From positions 1 to 6,638 of the forward strand of contig JANXZT010000333.1 in assembly GCA_025355395.1 (NCBI GenBank): a stretch of 6,638 bases of DNA, written 5' to 3'. The notes under the pieces are model-generated. The model did no database searches and had not been told where the DNA came from. It was given only the letters and a program-made list of their open reading frames with translations. This document shows positions 1 through 6,466 of this stretch, piece by piece; position 1 is the stretch's first letter; each line of letters begins with the position of its first letter. A program made the position numbers and the translations under genes. Origin of the DNA: Betaproteobacteria bacterium. GTDB lineage: Bacteria > Pseudomonadota > Gammaproteobacteria > Burkholderiales > Casimicrobiaceae.

Positions 1-1410
1 CAGGTCGACGGTACCGACCTTTACATGTTCCGCAGCTATCAACCCGGACGTGACCAGTACGTCACACTCGTCGCCGATTACATTCCGTTCCAGGACCCGC
101 CGGGCGCTCCCATTTTCTACCCGCTCGACCCGAGTGCCGCCTACGAGATCCACATCGTCAACGACGGCGGCGCGGTCGAAAACATTACCTTCCAGTTTCG
201 GTTCCAGAACTCGCTCGACGACAACAAGCTGCCGGTGGGCGACAAGCAGGTCTCGATTCCGTTGATCCAGAACGGCTCGGCAGACGTCAATGTGCCGAAC
301 TCGCCGGCCTTGAACCGTCATGAGAAGTACACCATCGGGATCATTCGGGGCGCGAGCCGCGGCGCCTCGGCCCAAGCGATCGGTAACCTTACCCAGGGCG
401 GCACGTCGTTCGACAAGCCGGTCGACTACATCGGCCAGAAGACGATCAAGGATTACATCTCGTACGCCAACAAGCACATCTACGACACGTCCATTCCCGG
501 CTGTGCCACACCGGGCCGGGTATTTGTCGGCCAGCGCAAGGACCCATTCGTTGTCAACATCGGCGAGATCGGTGACCTGGTCAACATCAAGTTTCCAGCC
601 ACGGAGCTCAACCCGTTGGCGGAATTTGCGGCAGCAGACAATCTGGCGATGAAAAACGTGACCTCGCTAATCATGGAAGTCCCGATCTCCTGTCTGACCG
701 AAAGCAAGGGCACCATCATCGGGGCCTGGACGACGTCTAGCGTTCCGGCGGTACGCACGCTTTCCAGCACGCCGCCGCCGGGGCTCGCAACCACCGCGTC
801 AGGCAGCGGCGATTTGATTCAGGTCTCGCGTTTGGGCATGCCGCTGGTCAACGAGGTCGTCATCGGGCTCAAGGACAAGGACAAGTTCAACGGCAGCGAA
901 CCGAAAAACGACGCCCAGTTTGCGGACTACGTGACCAATCCGACATTGCCGGCGCTCCTTGAAAAGCTGTTCGGAGCCGCGGGCGTCAAGGCGCCCACGA
1001 ACTTTCCCCGGACGGATCTGGTGGCAGCATTTCTTACGGGTGTCGCGGGGTTGAACCAGCCCGCCAATGGGGCCACCGCGGAAATGCTGCGGCTGAACAC
1101 CGCCATTCCCCCGTTGCCGAAAGGCTCGCAGAATCGCTTGGGAGTGCTCGGTGGTGACAACGCCGGATTTCCGAATGGCCGTCGGCCGGGCGATGATGTC
1201 GTCGACATCGAGCTTCGGGTGGCGATGGGTGTCCTGTGCACGCTGAACATCGGCGGCTGCAAGCCCAGCGATGCGCCGGCCGGCGCGTTGCATTACACCG
1301 ACGGTGCTTATATCTCGGATATGTTCTTTGCGAACGAGTTTCCGTACCTGCGCGCGCCGCTGAAGGGCTCGCCCAATGACGATGATGCACTGAAGGCTGC
1401 CAAGCGATAA
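1..1410 (+). CDS. DUF4331 domain protein, 5'-partial
   Basis: The frame is open from base 1 and ends at TAA 1408-1410, giving 469 visible residues. The first in-frame ATG (base 25) is probably internal, because residues before it (VDGTDLYMFRSY) are the conserved opening of DUF4331 proteins; the true start and any signal peptide lie left of the window. The body matches the family: an ITFQFRF strand near residue 62 of the visible part, and a C-terminal NGRRPGDDVVDIELRVA segment followed by FPYLRAPLKGSPND. Cysteines are few (GC, SC, LC, GC contexts), which could suit disulfides in an exported protein. DUF4331 proteins are usually secreted or periplasmic and have no established biochemical role. 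A strong terminator lies 23 bases downstream, so this is the last gene of its transcript. The family call is firm; the function is unknown. Confidence 0.88.
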   Translation, partial: QVDGTDLYMFRSYQPGRDQYVTLVADYIPFQDPPGAPIFYPLDPSAAYEIHIVNDGGAVENITFQFRFQNSLDDNKLPVGDKQVSIPLIQNGSADVNVPNSPALNRHEKYTIGIIRGASRGASAQAIGNLTQGGTSFDKPVDYIGQKTIKDYISYANKHIYDTSIPGCATPGRVFVGQRKDPFVVNIGEIGDLVNIKFPATELNPLAEFAAADNLAMKNVTSLIMEVPISCLTESKGTIIGAWTTSSVPAVRTLSSTPPPGLATTASGSGDLIQVSRLGMPLVNEVVIGLKDKDKFNGSEPKNDAQFADYVTNPTLPALLEKLFGAAGVKAPTNFPRTDLVAAFLTGVAGLNQPANGATAEMLRLNTAIPPLPKGSQNRLGVLGGDNAGFPNGRRPGDDVVDIELRVAMGVLCTLNIGGCKPSDAPAGALHYTDGAYISDMFFANEFPYLRAPLKGSPNDDDALKAAKR

Positions 1411-1432
1411 GGCGCGGTCGAACGCAATCACG

Positions 1433-1462
1433 GCCCGGGGGCGACAACCCCGGGCTTTTTTT
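1433..1462 (+). terminator. Rho-independent terminator after the DUF4331 gene
   Basis: A perfect 8-bp GC-rich stem, GCCCGGGG (1433-1440) pairing with CCCCGGGC (1448-1455), encloses a 7-base loop (GCGACAA) and is followed at once by seven T residues (1456-1462). It lies 23 bases after the DUF4331 stop codon. This is a textbook intrinsic terminator and separates the DUF4331 transcript from the small gene downstream. Confidence 0.9.
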
Positions 1463-1711
1463 CGCGGTGCGAGCGATGCAGCACCGGGCCTTCGCATACT
1501 GTCGACGAAGTTGACATCGACCGGCCGGCGGTAGGCGAACGGATAGTCGAGTCAACAGGTTACATGCGTGGCACGCGCTTTGCGTTGGCTGCAATCGAGT
1601 GGCGATCGCGTTGCGCGCGTCCGCCGCTCTCGAGTGCCGACTTGCCGGCTTGCGGTGGCGGTGCCTAGTCAAACCCGGCAATTCGCCATGCAGGCTCGAG
1701 GGCAGGTATCA
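1463..1711. other. Intergenic stretch, no gene or clear promoter found
   Basis: With the terminator before it, the region from 1411 to 1711 holds no credible gene. Open frames here are arginine-rich shadows without a ribosome binding site. A perfect TTGACA (1511-1516) has no matching -10 hexamer 16-18 bases downstream; the nearest candidate, GATAGT (1542-1547), is 25 bases away. TTGACA sits between short inverted arms GTCGA (1501-1505) and TCGAC (1517-1521), which could be an operator or chance. The promoter of the small gene at 1712 should lie somewhere here. Confidence 0.4.
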
Positions 1712-1963
1712 ATGAATCCGGTCAATCAGGGGGCGGTAAATCGCTTGGCGCGTTTGCTGACGGACACCACCGAAGACGCCCGGCAGCTCATCGCCGCCGG
1801 CGTGACGGGGGAGCGGTTGCATCGGCAGGTAAAGCTCGCCGCCGCGTTGGCGTCGGAGCTTGGAAGAGTGTTGAAGCTCGTGGAGCAGGAAGGCGAGCGC
1901 GTCAATCGTGCCGCGGTCATTGCCGAGCAGGTGATCGATAAGGCGCGATCTACAAGCAATTAG
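1712..1963 (+). CDS. Small hypothetical helical protein (83 aa)
   Basis: I do not recognise a family. The ATG at 1712 is chosen because the G/A-rich stretch GAGGGCAGG ends a few bases upstream and can act as a weak ribosome binding site. The same frame is open further back (to 1568), but that extension is arginine-rich and looks non-coding. The product starts MNPVNQGAVNRL, ends in KARSTSN, has no cysteine, signal peptide or membrane segment, and is almost entirely predictable helix: residues about 7-32 (RLARLLTDTTEDARQLIAAG) and about 35-79, where leucine, alanine and valine alternate with charged residues. A helical hairpin or dimeric coiled coil is plausible, perhaps a small partner or regulatory protein, but this is inference only. 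It converges with the metallophosphoesterase gene, with 54 bases between the stops. Confidence 0.6.
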   Translation: MNPVNQGAVNRLARLLTDTTEDARQLIAAGVTGERLHRQVKLAAALASELGRVLKLVEQEGERVNRAAVIAEQVIDKARSTSN

Positions 1964-2017
1964 CGCGCTGCAAAGGCGATAGCGCTGGCGATCCATGACC
2001 ACACTGCCCAAACGACG

Positions 2018-2827
2018 CTAGAGGCGCACCCACCGCCCGTCATTGGACCGGAACCGCTCGAATTCGGCGGGCTCGTACCGACGGGTTCCCGGGTTCCAGA
2101 GGTGCTGCTCGATCATGGCGGTGTCGGGGCCTGTGCGCACGACATTGAACGCGTTGAATTCGTTTCGAGTCCGGGTAGACGTAGCGGTGCCCGCCTGAAT
2201 GACAAGCGCGGCGTGGCCGTCGATGGCGAATCGCGCGTCAGTCGTCGCGACCCGGCCCGCGTGCAGATGTCCCGACAGCAGCATATCGACCCCGCATTCA
2301 GCGAGCGCCTCCATGGCCATCCCGGCCCTTCCCACAAGCTCTCGCTCATGCGTTTTTGCAGGCACATCGAAAGGATGATGGGTCACCACGATCTTCAACA
2401 CATCGGCGGGCACGTCGCCAAAGCGCGCGCGCGCCCCTGCCACCTGACCAGCGTTGATGCGTCCGCCCTTGAGGGTGAGCGATCGCGCGGTGTTGATCCC
2501 GAGCACCGCGATCTCGTCGTCGCGATAGAACGGCTCGAGGTCCGTCGTAATGTAGCGCTCATAGTGGCGCAGCGGCGATGAAAAGCGGGCGAGGACGTTG
2601 TACAGCGGCAAATCGTGATTGCCCGGAACCACGATGCGCGGATACGCAAGGCGATCGAGGAATTGCCTGGCGCAACGGAATTGCTCGGGACGCGCGCGCT
2701 GCGTCAGGTCGCCCGACACGGCGATGAGGTCGGGGCGCAGATGATCGATCGCCCCGATCAGGGGCTCGAGCACGGCGTTATCCGCGCGTCCGAAGTGGAG
2801 ATCCGAGATATGAATGATCGTGCGCAC
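2018..2827 (-). CDS. Calcineurin-like metallophosphoesterase
   Basis: This 269-residue protein carries the full metal-binding signature of the calcineurin-like superfamily: DLH at 9-11 (ISDLHFGR), SGD at 38-40, GNHD at 69-72, THH at 149-151 and GHLH at 186-189. It should be a cytoplasmic two-metal phosphoesterase; no signal peptide is visible. The exact substrate (cyclic nucleotide, phospholipid headgroup or other phosphoester) cannot be read from sequence. The start is GTG 2827-2825, just before the first beta strand (RTIIHISDLH). The frame is open further upstream, but that stretch overlaps the lipid kinase and lacks family character. An AAGG lies 10 bases upstream, inside the end of the kinase gene. 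Only two bases separate the kinase stop from this GTG, so the two are cotranscribed and probably translationally coupled. Length suits the family. Confidence 0.9.
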   Translation of the reverse strand: MRTIIHISDLHFGRADNAVLEPLIGAIDHLRPDLIAVSGDLTQRARPEQFRCARQFLDRLAYPRIVVPGNHDLPLYNVLARFSSPLRHYERYITTDLEPFYRDDEIAVLGINTARSLTLKGGRINAGQVAGARARFGDVPADVLKIVVTHHPFDVPAKTHERELVGRAGMAMEALAECGVDMLLSGHLHAGRVATTDARFAIDGHAALVIQAGTATSTRTRNEFNAFNVVRTGPDTAMIEQHLWNPGTRRYEPAEFERFRSNDGRWVRL

Positions 2828-2829
2828 GT

Positions 2830-3750
2830 TCAAAATGCCTTGGTCGTGACGCTGCTTCGGGGCACGACCACCGTCAGCGCACCGGGGCGGATGGCGTAAC
2901 GAAGGGGCATATGCATCGTTTGCACTTCGCCATCGATTGCCACATGCACCGACGTGCGTCGCGAGCGGATGCAAATCGCTTTCGCCATTGTCGCCTCGAG
3001 GTCGATGCCGGGTGGCAGGCCGCCCAGGAGCGCGCGCAGGCCCATGCGCAGCAATCCCCATCGGGTCAGCGTCTTCGGAATGTACAAGCTAAGCTCCCCG
3101 CGATCGAGGCGCTCACGGGTGCCGATATGAAGCCCTTCCACTGCGTAATGGTTGTTGCCGATGAACACCACCGGCGTGCGGCGAACCTCGCGCATCGCAT
3201 CCACGTCGAGCTCGACCGACACGAACGAAAAGCGGCGCAGCACGAAAAATACGGCCCACGCAAATGCCGGCCACTTGCCGTGCCCCAGCGACTGCTCTTG
3301 ACGCTCGCGCACGCGGACGAGACGCGGGTAAAGTCCAAGGCTCGAATTGTTCAGGAAGATCCGGTCATTGACGGTACCGACGTCAACAACGGTGGTGTTT
3401 CCGGCGGCAATCACCGCTACCGCCGCATCGACCTCGAGCGGAATGCCGAGATCCTTTGCGAAGTGATTCAGGGTGCCCAATGGCAGAATTCCCAGCGCGG
3501 TAGGGGTTCCGACGATGTTTGCCGCGACTGTGCTGAGGGTGCCGTCGCCGCCGCCCGCGACGATGAGCGCCGGCTTGCCGACAACCGCTTGCGCCGCATG
3601 CGTCGCCACTTCGGATCCCGTCCGCGCCACCAGCACCTCTGCGGCGATTCCACTGGCCGCAAACGCTGCGGTGAGGCGCGAAGCGATATCGGTCATCGAT
3701 GGTTTGCCGGCATGGGCATTGACGATCACGCTGACACGCGGAACGTTCAC
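2830..3750 (-). CDS. Diacylglycerol kinase family lipid kinase (YegS/DagK-like)
   Basis: The 306-residue product matches the bacterial lipid kinase family with the DAGK catalytic domain. Visible motifs are an N-terminal VIVNAHAGK (8-16), the nucleotide-binding GGGDGT (66-71), LPLGTLNHFAKDLGIP (89-104), FLNNSSLGLYP (132-142), GNNHY (198-202) and the late AIDGE (271-275). Members phosphorylate diacylglycerol, sphingosine or related lipids with ATP or another nucleotide at the inner face of the membrane; the substrate here is not determinable. The GTG at 3750-3748 is chosen because AAGG sits 8 bases upstream and the protein then begins just before the first beta strand; the frame continues upstream to about 4158, but that extension is low-complexity shadow sequence. 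The start overlaps the stop of the upstream PAP2-like ORF by four bases (GTGA), and the stop lies two bases before the metallophosphoesterase start. Confidence 0.9.
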   Translation of the reverse strand: MNVPRVSVIVNAHAGKPSMTDIASRLTAAFAASGIAAEVLVARTGSEVATHAAQAVVGKPALIVAGGGDGTLSTVAANIVGTPTALGILPLGTLNHFAKDLGIPLEVDAAVAVIAAGNTTVVDVGTVNDRIFLNNSSLGLYPRLVRVRERQEQSLGHGKWPAFAWAVFFVLRRFSFVSVELDVDAMREVRRTPVVFIGNNHYAVEGLHIGTRERLDRGELSLYIPKTLTRWGLLRMGLRALLGGLPPGIDLEATMAKAICIRSRRTSVHVAIDGEVQTMHMPLRYAIRPGALTVVVPRSSVTTKAF

Positions 3751-4037
3751 GTAAGCGACCTTGATGACGCCCACCCGGGAAGCCGACGATCGGCAACGGT
3801 CACGCAAAGGAGCAGCCAAGTGGGACCCGCCATTGCGCCGGCGGTGGTGGCGGGCGAGAGCCATGGGTGCACCCAACGGTCCGCCGCCAGATCCATCGCG
3901 GTCAGCCGCGGATCGCTCGTGGCGACGTTCGCGGCCAGCGCACCAAAGATGAAGAGGGCGATGACGCCGCTGACCCGGAACAGTCGGTGCGACGCAGGGA
4001 CCCAACAATTGGCGCTCACGCGTGATTGTTGATGCAT
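3747..4037 (-). pseudogene. PAP2-like N-terminal remnant, or short membrane protein
   Basis: An ORF of 96 residues from ATG 4037 ends at TGA 3749-3747, overlapping the kinase GTG by four bases. It has one clear membrane helix (residues about 20-39, LFRVSGVIALFIFGALAAN) followed by TAMDLAADRWVHPWLSP and GPTWLLLCV. The pattern of helix, Asp, a His-x-x-x-x-Pro-like spacing and then a second hydrophobic start resembles the N-terminus of PAP2 phosphatases. None of the catalytic PAP2 motifs (KxxxxxxRP, PSGH, SRxxxxxHxxxD) is present here or in other frames before the kinase. The likely story is an internal deletion that kept the original 3' overlap; a genuine one-helix protein is the alternative. 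The start is uncertain: in-frame ATGs also occur at 4061, 4064 and 4073, none with a good ribosome binding site. Typical PAP2 proteins are roughly twice this length or more. Confidence 0.45.
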
Positions 4038-4062
4038 CGTGATGCGGGGGTTGAAGGACATC

Positions 4063-4101
4063 ATGACCAGCATGAGTAAGAATTTGCCCACTTCGGACTG
4101 A
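4063..4101 (+). CDS. Possible 12-residue leader ORF before the Sel1 gene
   Basis: ATG 4063 is preceded by a good ribosome binding site (GAAGGA, 4053-4058, 4 bases before the ATG) and encodes MTSMSKNLPTSD before TGA 4099-4101. The stop directly abuts the ATG of the zinc-ribbon/Sel1 gene at 4102, which has no convincing ribosome binding site of its own. This arrangement would allow translational coupling by termination and restart. The stretch also lies opposite the possible 5' end of the PAP2-like ORF. It may equally be chance; there is no codon-level evidence in so short a sequence. Confidence 0.3.
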   Translation: MTSMSKNLPTSD

Positions 4102-4833
4102 ATGATGCGTGCTTGCCCCAAGTGCGGGAGCCATCGCGTGCGACGCTCGCTGGGCCACCGCGGCGCCCGTTCAGGGCGTCAGGTGTTGCGGTCACGTTAT
4201 CACTGCCGAAAATGTCACTGTCAATTTCGGGCGGGCTCGGCGTGGGTTTGGCCAATCTTTGGGGCATCACTCGTTTGCTTCACCGCGGCCGTTGGCGTGT
4301 GGTTCGTTTCATCCGCTGACAACCGATTCGAAACAGGGGTCGACGTAGGCGAAAAGCTCGAGCTGGCGCGCGCGGCCGATGGCAGCAAGGATTATCGCGT
4401 GGCGTTGCGGCACCTCAACGGCGATGGGGTGCAGAAGAATGCAACGGAAGGCGTCGCATGGCTGGAGCGGTCGGCGCAGCAAGGATACGCCAATGCGCAA
4501 TACGATCTGGGCGTCGCGCTACGTGATGGTGTTGGCGCATCGGCCGATGATCAACGGGCGCTTACCTGGCTGCGACTCGCCGCCGAGGCCGGAGACCCGC
4601 GCGCACAGTTCGAAGTTGGCCGAATGTATGTCGCCGGCAAGGGTGGACCTGCGGACGTCGTGCGAGGATTTGCCTGGCTGAGCCTGGCGTCAGCGCAAGG
4701 CATGGTGGGCGCGGCAGATGCGCGCGACGCCGCGATGGCTTTGATGTCCCCCGACGCTGTGAGCAACGCAAGAATGGAGGCGCAGCGAATGATCGACAGC
4801 CGGCTCGCGAGGGGCATCAACCCACAATATTGA
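4102..4833 (+). CDS. Zinc-ribbon, single-TM, Sel1-like repeat protein
   Basis: The 243-residue product has three parts. Residues 5-8 (CPKC) and 35-38 (CRKC, followed by another Cys at 40) form a four-cysteine zinc ribbon. Residues about 48-70 are one hydrophobic helix (WVWPIFGASLVCFTAAVGVW). From about 96 to 204 there are three Sel1-like repeats, each with an alanine/leucine helix pair: ALRHLNGDGV...AWLERSAQQGYANAQ, YDLGVALRDGVG...AAEAGDPRAQ and FEVGRMYVAGKGG...ASAQGMVGAA. With the positive N-terminal part inside, the repeats would face the periplasm. Sel1 repeats usually act as protein-protein scaffolds; the partner is unknown. ATG 4102 is used, and ATG 4105 is equally possible. It is divergent from the lipid kinase cluster and followed by about 310 bases without a gene. 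Confidence 0.8.
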   Translation: MMRACPKCGSHRVRRSLGHRGARSGRQVLRSRYHCRKCHCQFRAGSAWVWPIFGASLVCFTAAVGVWFVSSADNRFETGVDVGEKLELARAADGSKDYRVALRHLNGDGVQKNATEGVAWLERSAQQGYANAQYDLGVALRDGVGASADDQRALTWLRLAAEAGDPRAQFEVGRMYVAGKGGPADVVRGFAWLSLASAQGMVGAADARDAAMALMSPDAVSNARMEAQRMIDSRLARGINPQY

Positions 4834-4886
4834 GCGCAATTCGAGAAGCCCGCCAATTCCCGAACACGCCGCGCTGTCCCCGCGCA

Positions 4887-4929
4887 CGGTGGGCGCATGA
4901 GCGATCCGGCGCGCAAATCCCGCCCACCG
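4887..4929. repeat. Perfect 9-bp inverted repeat with 25-base spacer
   Basis: CGGTGGGCG (4887-4895) is exactly complementary to CGCCCACCG (4921-4929). The 25-base spacer could form a long hairpin loop. There is no T-run after it, so it is not an intrinsic terminator. It might be an RNA structure after the Sel1 gene, a protein-binding site, or a chance match in GC-rich sequence. Confidence 0.35.
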
Positions 4930-5087
4930 GCACTCCCGGCCGCTGGAGGCCGGAGACCTACGCGCCCGGCCCGACATTGGCGAGCGGAGACCCAAACCCC
5001 CTGCTGACCCGCGAGGCGCGTGCCGATAATCCACCTGTACATCGGTCGGCCCGATGCGGTCCGACGCCCGGTGTCCCGAGGGCGTCT

Positions 5088-5115
5088 TTGCAGGCGCCGC
5101 GAATTGTGGAACAAT
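5088..5115 (+). promoter_or_regulatory. Candidate sigma70 promoter for rppH
   Basis: TTGCAG (5088-5093) and AACAAT (5110-5115) are spaced 16 bases apart and would start transcription about 20-25 bases before the rppH ATG. They match the consensus at three and four of six positions respectively, so the call rests mainly on location and on the absence of a better candidate. Confidence 0.3.
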
Positions 5116-5145
5116 CGGTGCAACTACACGTTTAGGGTGACCTCG

Positions 5146-5700
5146 ATGCTGGATCGCGACGGTTATCGCCCGAACGTTGCCATTGTCGTTGCGAACGCGA
5201 AAAACCAGGTCTTTTGGGGTAAACGGATCAAAGAACACTCGTGGCAATTCCCGCAGGGCGGCATCAATCCTGGCGAAGCACCCGAACAGGCGATGTTACG
5301 CGAGCTGAACGAGGAAGTCGGGTTATTGCCACACCACGTGAAGATACTGGGCCGCACGCGAGACTGGCTGCGTTACGAGGTGCCGCAACACTGGGTGAAG
5401 CGCGAGTGGCGAGGAAGCTACCGCGGGCAGAAGCAGATTTGGTTCCTGCTGCGTCTGGTCGGCCGTGATACGGACGTGAAGCTTCGCGGAAACGAGCGCC
5501 CTGAGTTCGATGCCTGGCGCTGGCACGATTATTGGATTCCGCTCGATGGTGTGATCGATTTCAAGCGCGACGTGTATCGGCGCGGCTTGACCGAACTGGA
5601 GCGCTATCTGCACCAGCGCCCGCAAACCCGCCGCGATCGGCTCTACGGATGGGCGCATCCGGTGATGCCGACATCGTACGCGGACCCGACGGTTTCCTAG
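5146..5700 (+). CDS. rppH: RNA pyrophosphohydrolase RppH (Nudix)
   Basis: The 184-residue protein removes pyrophosphate from the triphosphorylated 5' end of mRNA, which primes it for RNase E-type decay in the cytoplasm. The N-terminus [17 protein letters not shown] and the segment [13 protein letters not shown] are diagnostic of RppH. A complete Nudix box spans residues 38-60: Gly38, Glu44, Arg52-Glu53, Glu56-Glu57 and Gly59-Leu60, so the metal-binding glutamates are intact. Later family segments are also present, such as [12 protein letters not shown] and [14 protein letters not shown]. The ATG at 5146 is chosen because GGGTGA lies 5 bases upstream and homologues begin at this point; the upstream open extension has no family resemblance. 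The E. coli protein is 176 residues, so length is normal. It appears to be transcribed alone and converges with the Yip1 gene. Confidence 0.95.
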   Translation: MLDRDGYRPNVAIVVANAKNQVFWGKRIKEHSWQFPQGGINPGEAPEQAMLRELNEEVGLLPHHVKILGRTRDWLRYEVPQHWVKREWRGSYRGQKQIWFLLRLVGRDTDVKLRGNERPEFDAWRWHDYWIPLDGVIDFKRDVYRRGLTELERYLHQRPQTRRDRLYGWAHPVMPTSYADPTVS

Positions 5701-5713
5701 CGCTCGGGAGCTC

Positions 5714-5759
5714 GCGCGCCGTCTGGTGCAGTAGCACCGCAATCGACGCCCGGGCGCGC
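5714..5759. other. Nested inverted repeats between convergent genes
   Basis: GCGCGCC (5714-5720) pairs with GGCGCGC (5753-5759), enclosing a smaller hairpin GGTGC (5725-5729), loop AGTA, GCACC (5734-5738). It sits in the 74-base gap between the converging rppH and Yip1 genes. A short T-rich stretch (GTTTCGTT, 5761-5768) follows on the + strand, so it could act as a weak terminator for rppH, but the lack of a clean T-run makes this uncertain. Confidence 0.3.
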
Positions 5760-5774
5760 CGTTTCGTTACCGCC

Positions 5775-6338
5775 TCAGCGGCCCATCATGCCCATGCCGG
5801 TCATCATGGCCCCGCCGAACAGCGCCGACATCAAAAGGCCTGACACCAGCACGCCGAGCACGAGGCCGCAGATCACGACGACAATGGTGAACCCGGCGGC
5901 CTTTTCCGCGGTGGCCTTCATCATGATCGGTGCGCCGAGATAGAACGTGTAGAACGAGTAGATCGCGGCGACCAGCGCCAGTACTCCCCCTATCCATGGC
6001 AGCAGGTGAAAGATTCCCGCCACCCACGCCGCCGTATAGGAATAGGCGACCAGCTTGAGCGACTGGAGAAAATTTTTCTGCCCGCCAAAAGTGGGTGCCA
6101 GCGCGTCGACGATCAGGGCAAGGACGTACGTGATCGCGAGTGCAATCAGGTAGGAGACGATCGCCACGCCGATCCCCAGCGCGTGCAGCCGGATCGCTAT
6201 CGCCAGCGGCCCGATCGCCGCGAGAATGAGAATGTAGCCGGTATAGAGCGACCCGATGGTGGCAGGCTCTTCCGCAATCTTCGGCCACTCCGTGCGTGGG
6301 CTCATCAGAATATTTTTCACGCGGTCAATCAGTGCCAT
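5775..6338 (-). CDS. Yip1 family inner-membrane protein
   Basis: The 187-residue product opens with a short cytoplasmic segment (MALIDRVKNILMSPRTEWPKIAEEP) typical of bacterial Yip1-domain proteins. Five hydrophobic helices follow: about 30-50, 55-80, 94-112, 113-137 and 149-172. The glycine-, proline- and aromatic-rich central helices (HLLPWIGG, YSFYTFYLGAP) fit the family. The C-terminal tail (FGGAMMTGMGMMGR) is unusually rich in methionine and glycine. ATG 6338 is supported by AGGAGA 7 bases upstream; the open frame continues to about 6542, but without family character. Bacterial Yip1 proteins have no settled function. A possible promoter lies at 6414-6442. Confidence 0.85.
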   Translation of the reverse strand: MALIDRVKNILMSPRTEWPKIAEEPATIGSLYTGYILILAAIGPLAIAIRLHALGIGVAIVSYLIALAITYVLALIVDALAPTFGGQKNFLQSLKLVAYSYTAAWVAGIFHLLPWIGGVLALVAAIYSFYTFYLGAPIMMKATAEKAAGFTIVVVICGLVLGVLVSGLLMSALFGGAMMTGMGMMGR

Positions 6339-6413
6339 TCGGGATTCTCCTGTCGGGATGGGCGGGGGTATCAAGCACGCCGCGGTTCGGGGGATTTTGC
6401 CGCGGTGGTCCGG

Positions 6414-6442
6414 AGTGTAGGTCAAACCGTCAGGGGCGTCAC
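6414..6442 (-). promoter_or_regulatory. Candidate sigma70 promoter for the Yip1 gene
   Basis: On the minus strand GTGACG (6442-6437) and TACACT (6419-6414) are separated by exactly 17 bases, each matching the consensus at four of six positions. They lie about 75 bases before the Yip1 ATG and downstream of the possible gene end at 6467. No operator is obvious. Confidence 0.35.
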
Positions 6443-6466
6443 GGCGCTGCGCTGACATGTGAAACT

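Larger units (their letters stand above)
4834..5145. other. Intergenic stretch between the Sel1 gene and rppH
   Basis: No credible gene is seen in these 312 bases: open frames on both strands are proline/arginine-rich shadows without ribosome binding sites. What it holds is a perfect 9-bp inverted repeat (4887-4929), a small 6-bp hairpin (CCGGCC 4936-4941 with GGCCGG 4948-4953, loop GCTGGA), a direct repeat CGGAGACC (4951-4958 and 4985-4992), and a candidate rppH promoter near its right end. No T-run follows either hairpin, so no terminator for the Sel1 gene is evident. Confidence 0.5.

Noticed and set aside
25..27. ATG 25 as the start of the DUF4331 protein
   Set aside because: The frame is open to base 1 and the residues before this ATG match the conserved beginning of the domain, so the gene continues off the left edge.
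1511..1547. TTGACA at 1511-1516 as a promoter for the small gene
   Set aside because: No acceptable -10 hexamer at 16-18 bases; the nearest similar sequence is 25 bases away.
799..1681. Minus-strand open frames of 215-232 codons spanning the end of the DUF4331 gene and the gap after it
   Set aside because: They are arginine/proline-rich shadows that run through the terminator hairpin and have no recognisable domain.
1964..2017. Possible terminator between the small gene and the metallophosphoesterase gene
   Set aside because: Only a 5-bp AGCGC/GCGCT pairing with a long loop and no T-run is present.
2911..4032. A 373-codon + strand open frame opposite the lipid kinase and PAP2-like ORF
   Set aside because: It is histidine/arginine-rich with no motif, and the opposite strand carries a clear family with intact catalytic motifs; long antisense frames are expected in GC-rich genes.
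4551..5247. Minus-strand open frames of 185-190 codons across the Sel1/rppH gap
   Set aside because: Arginine/alanine-rich, no domain, and overlapping two well-supported + strand genes.
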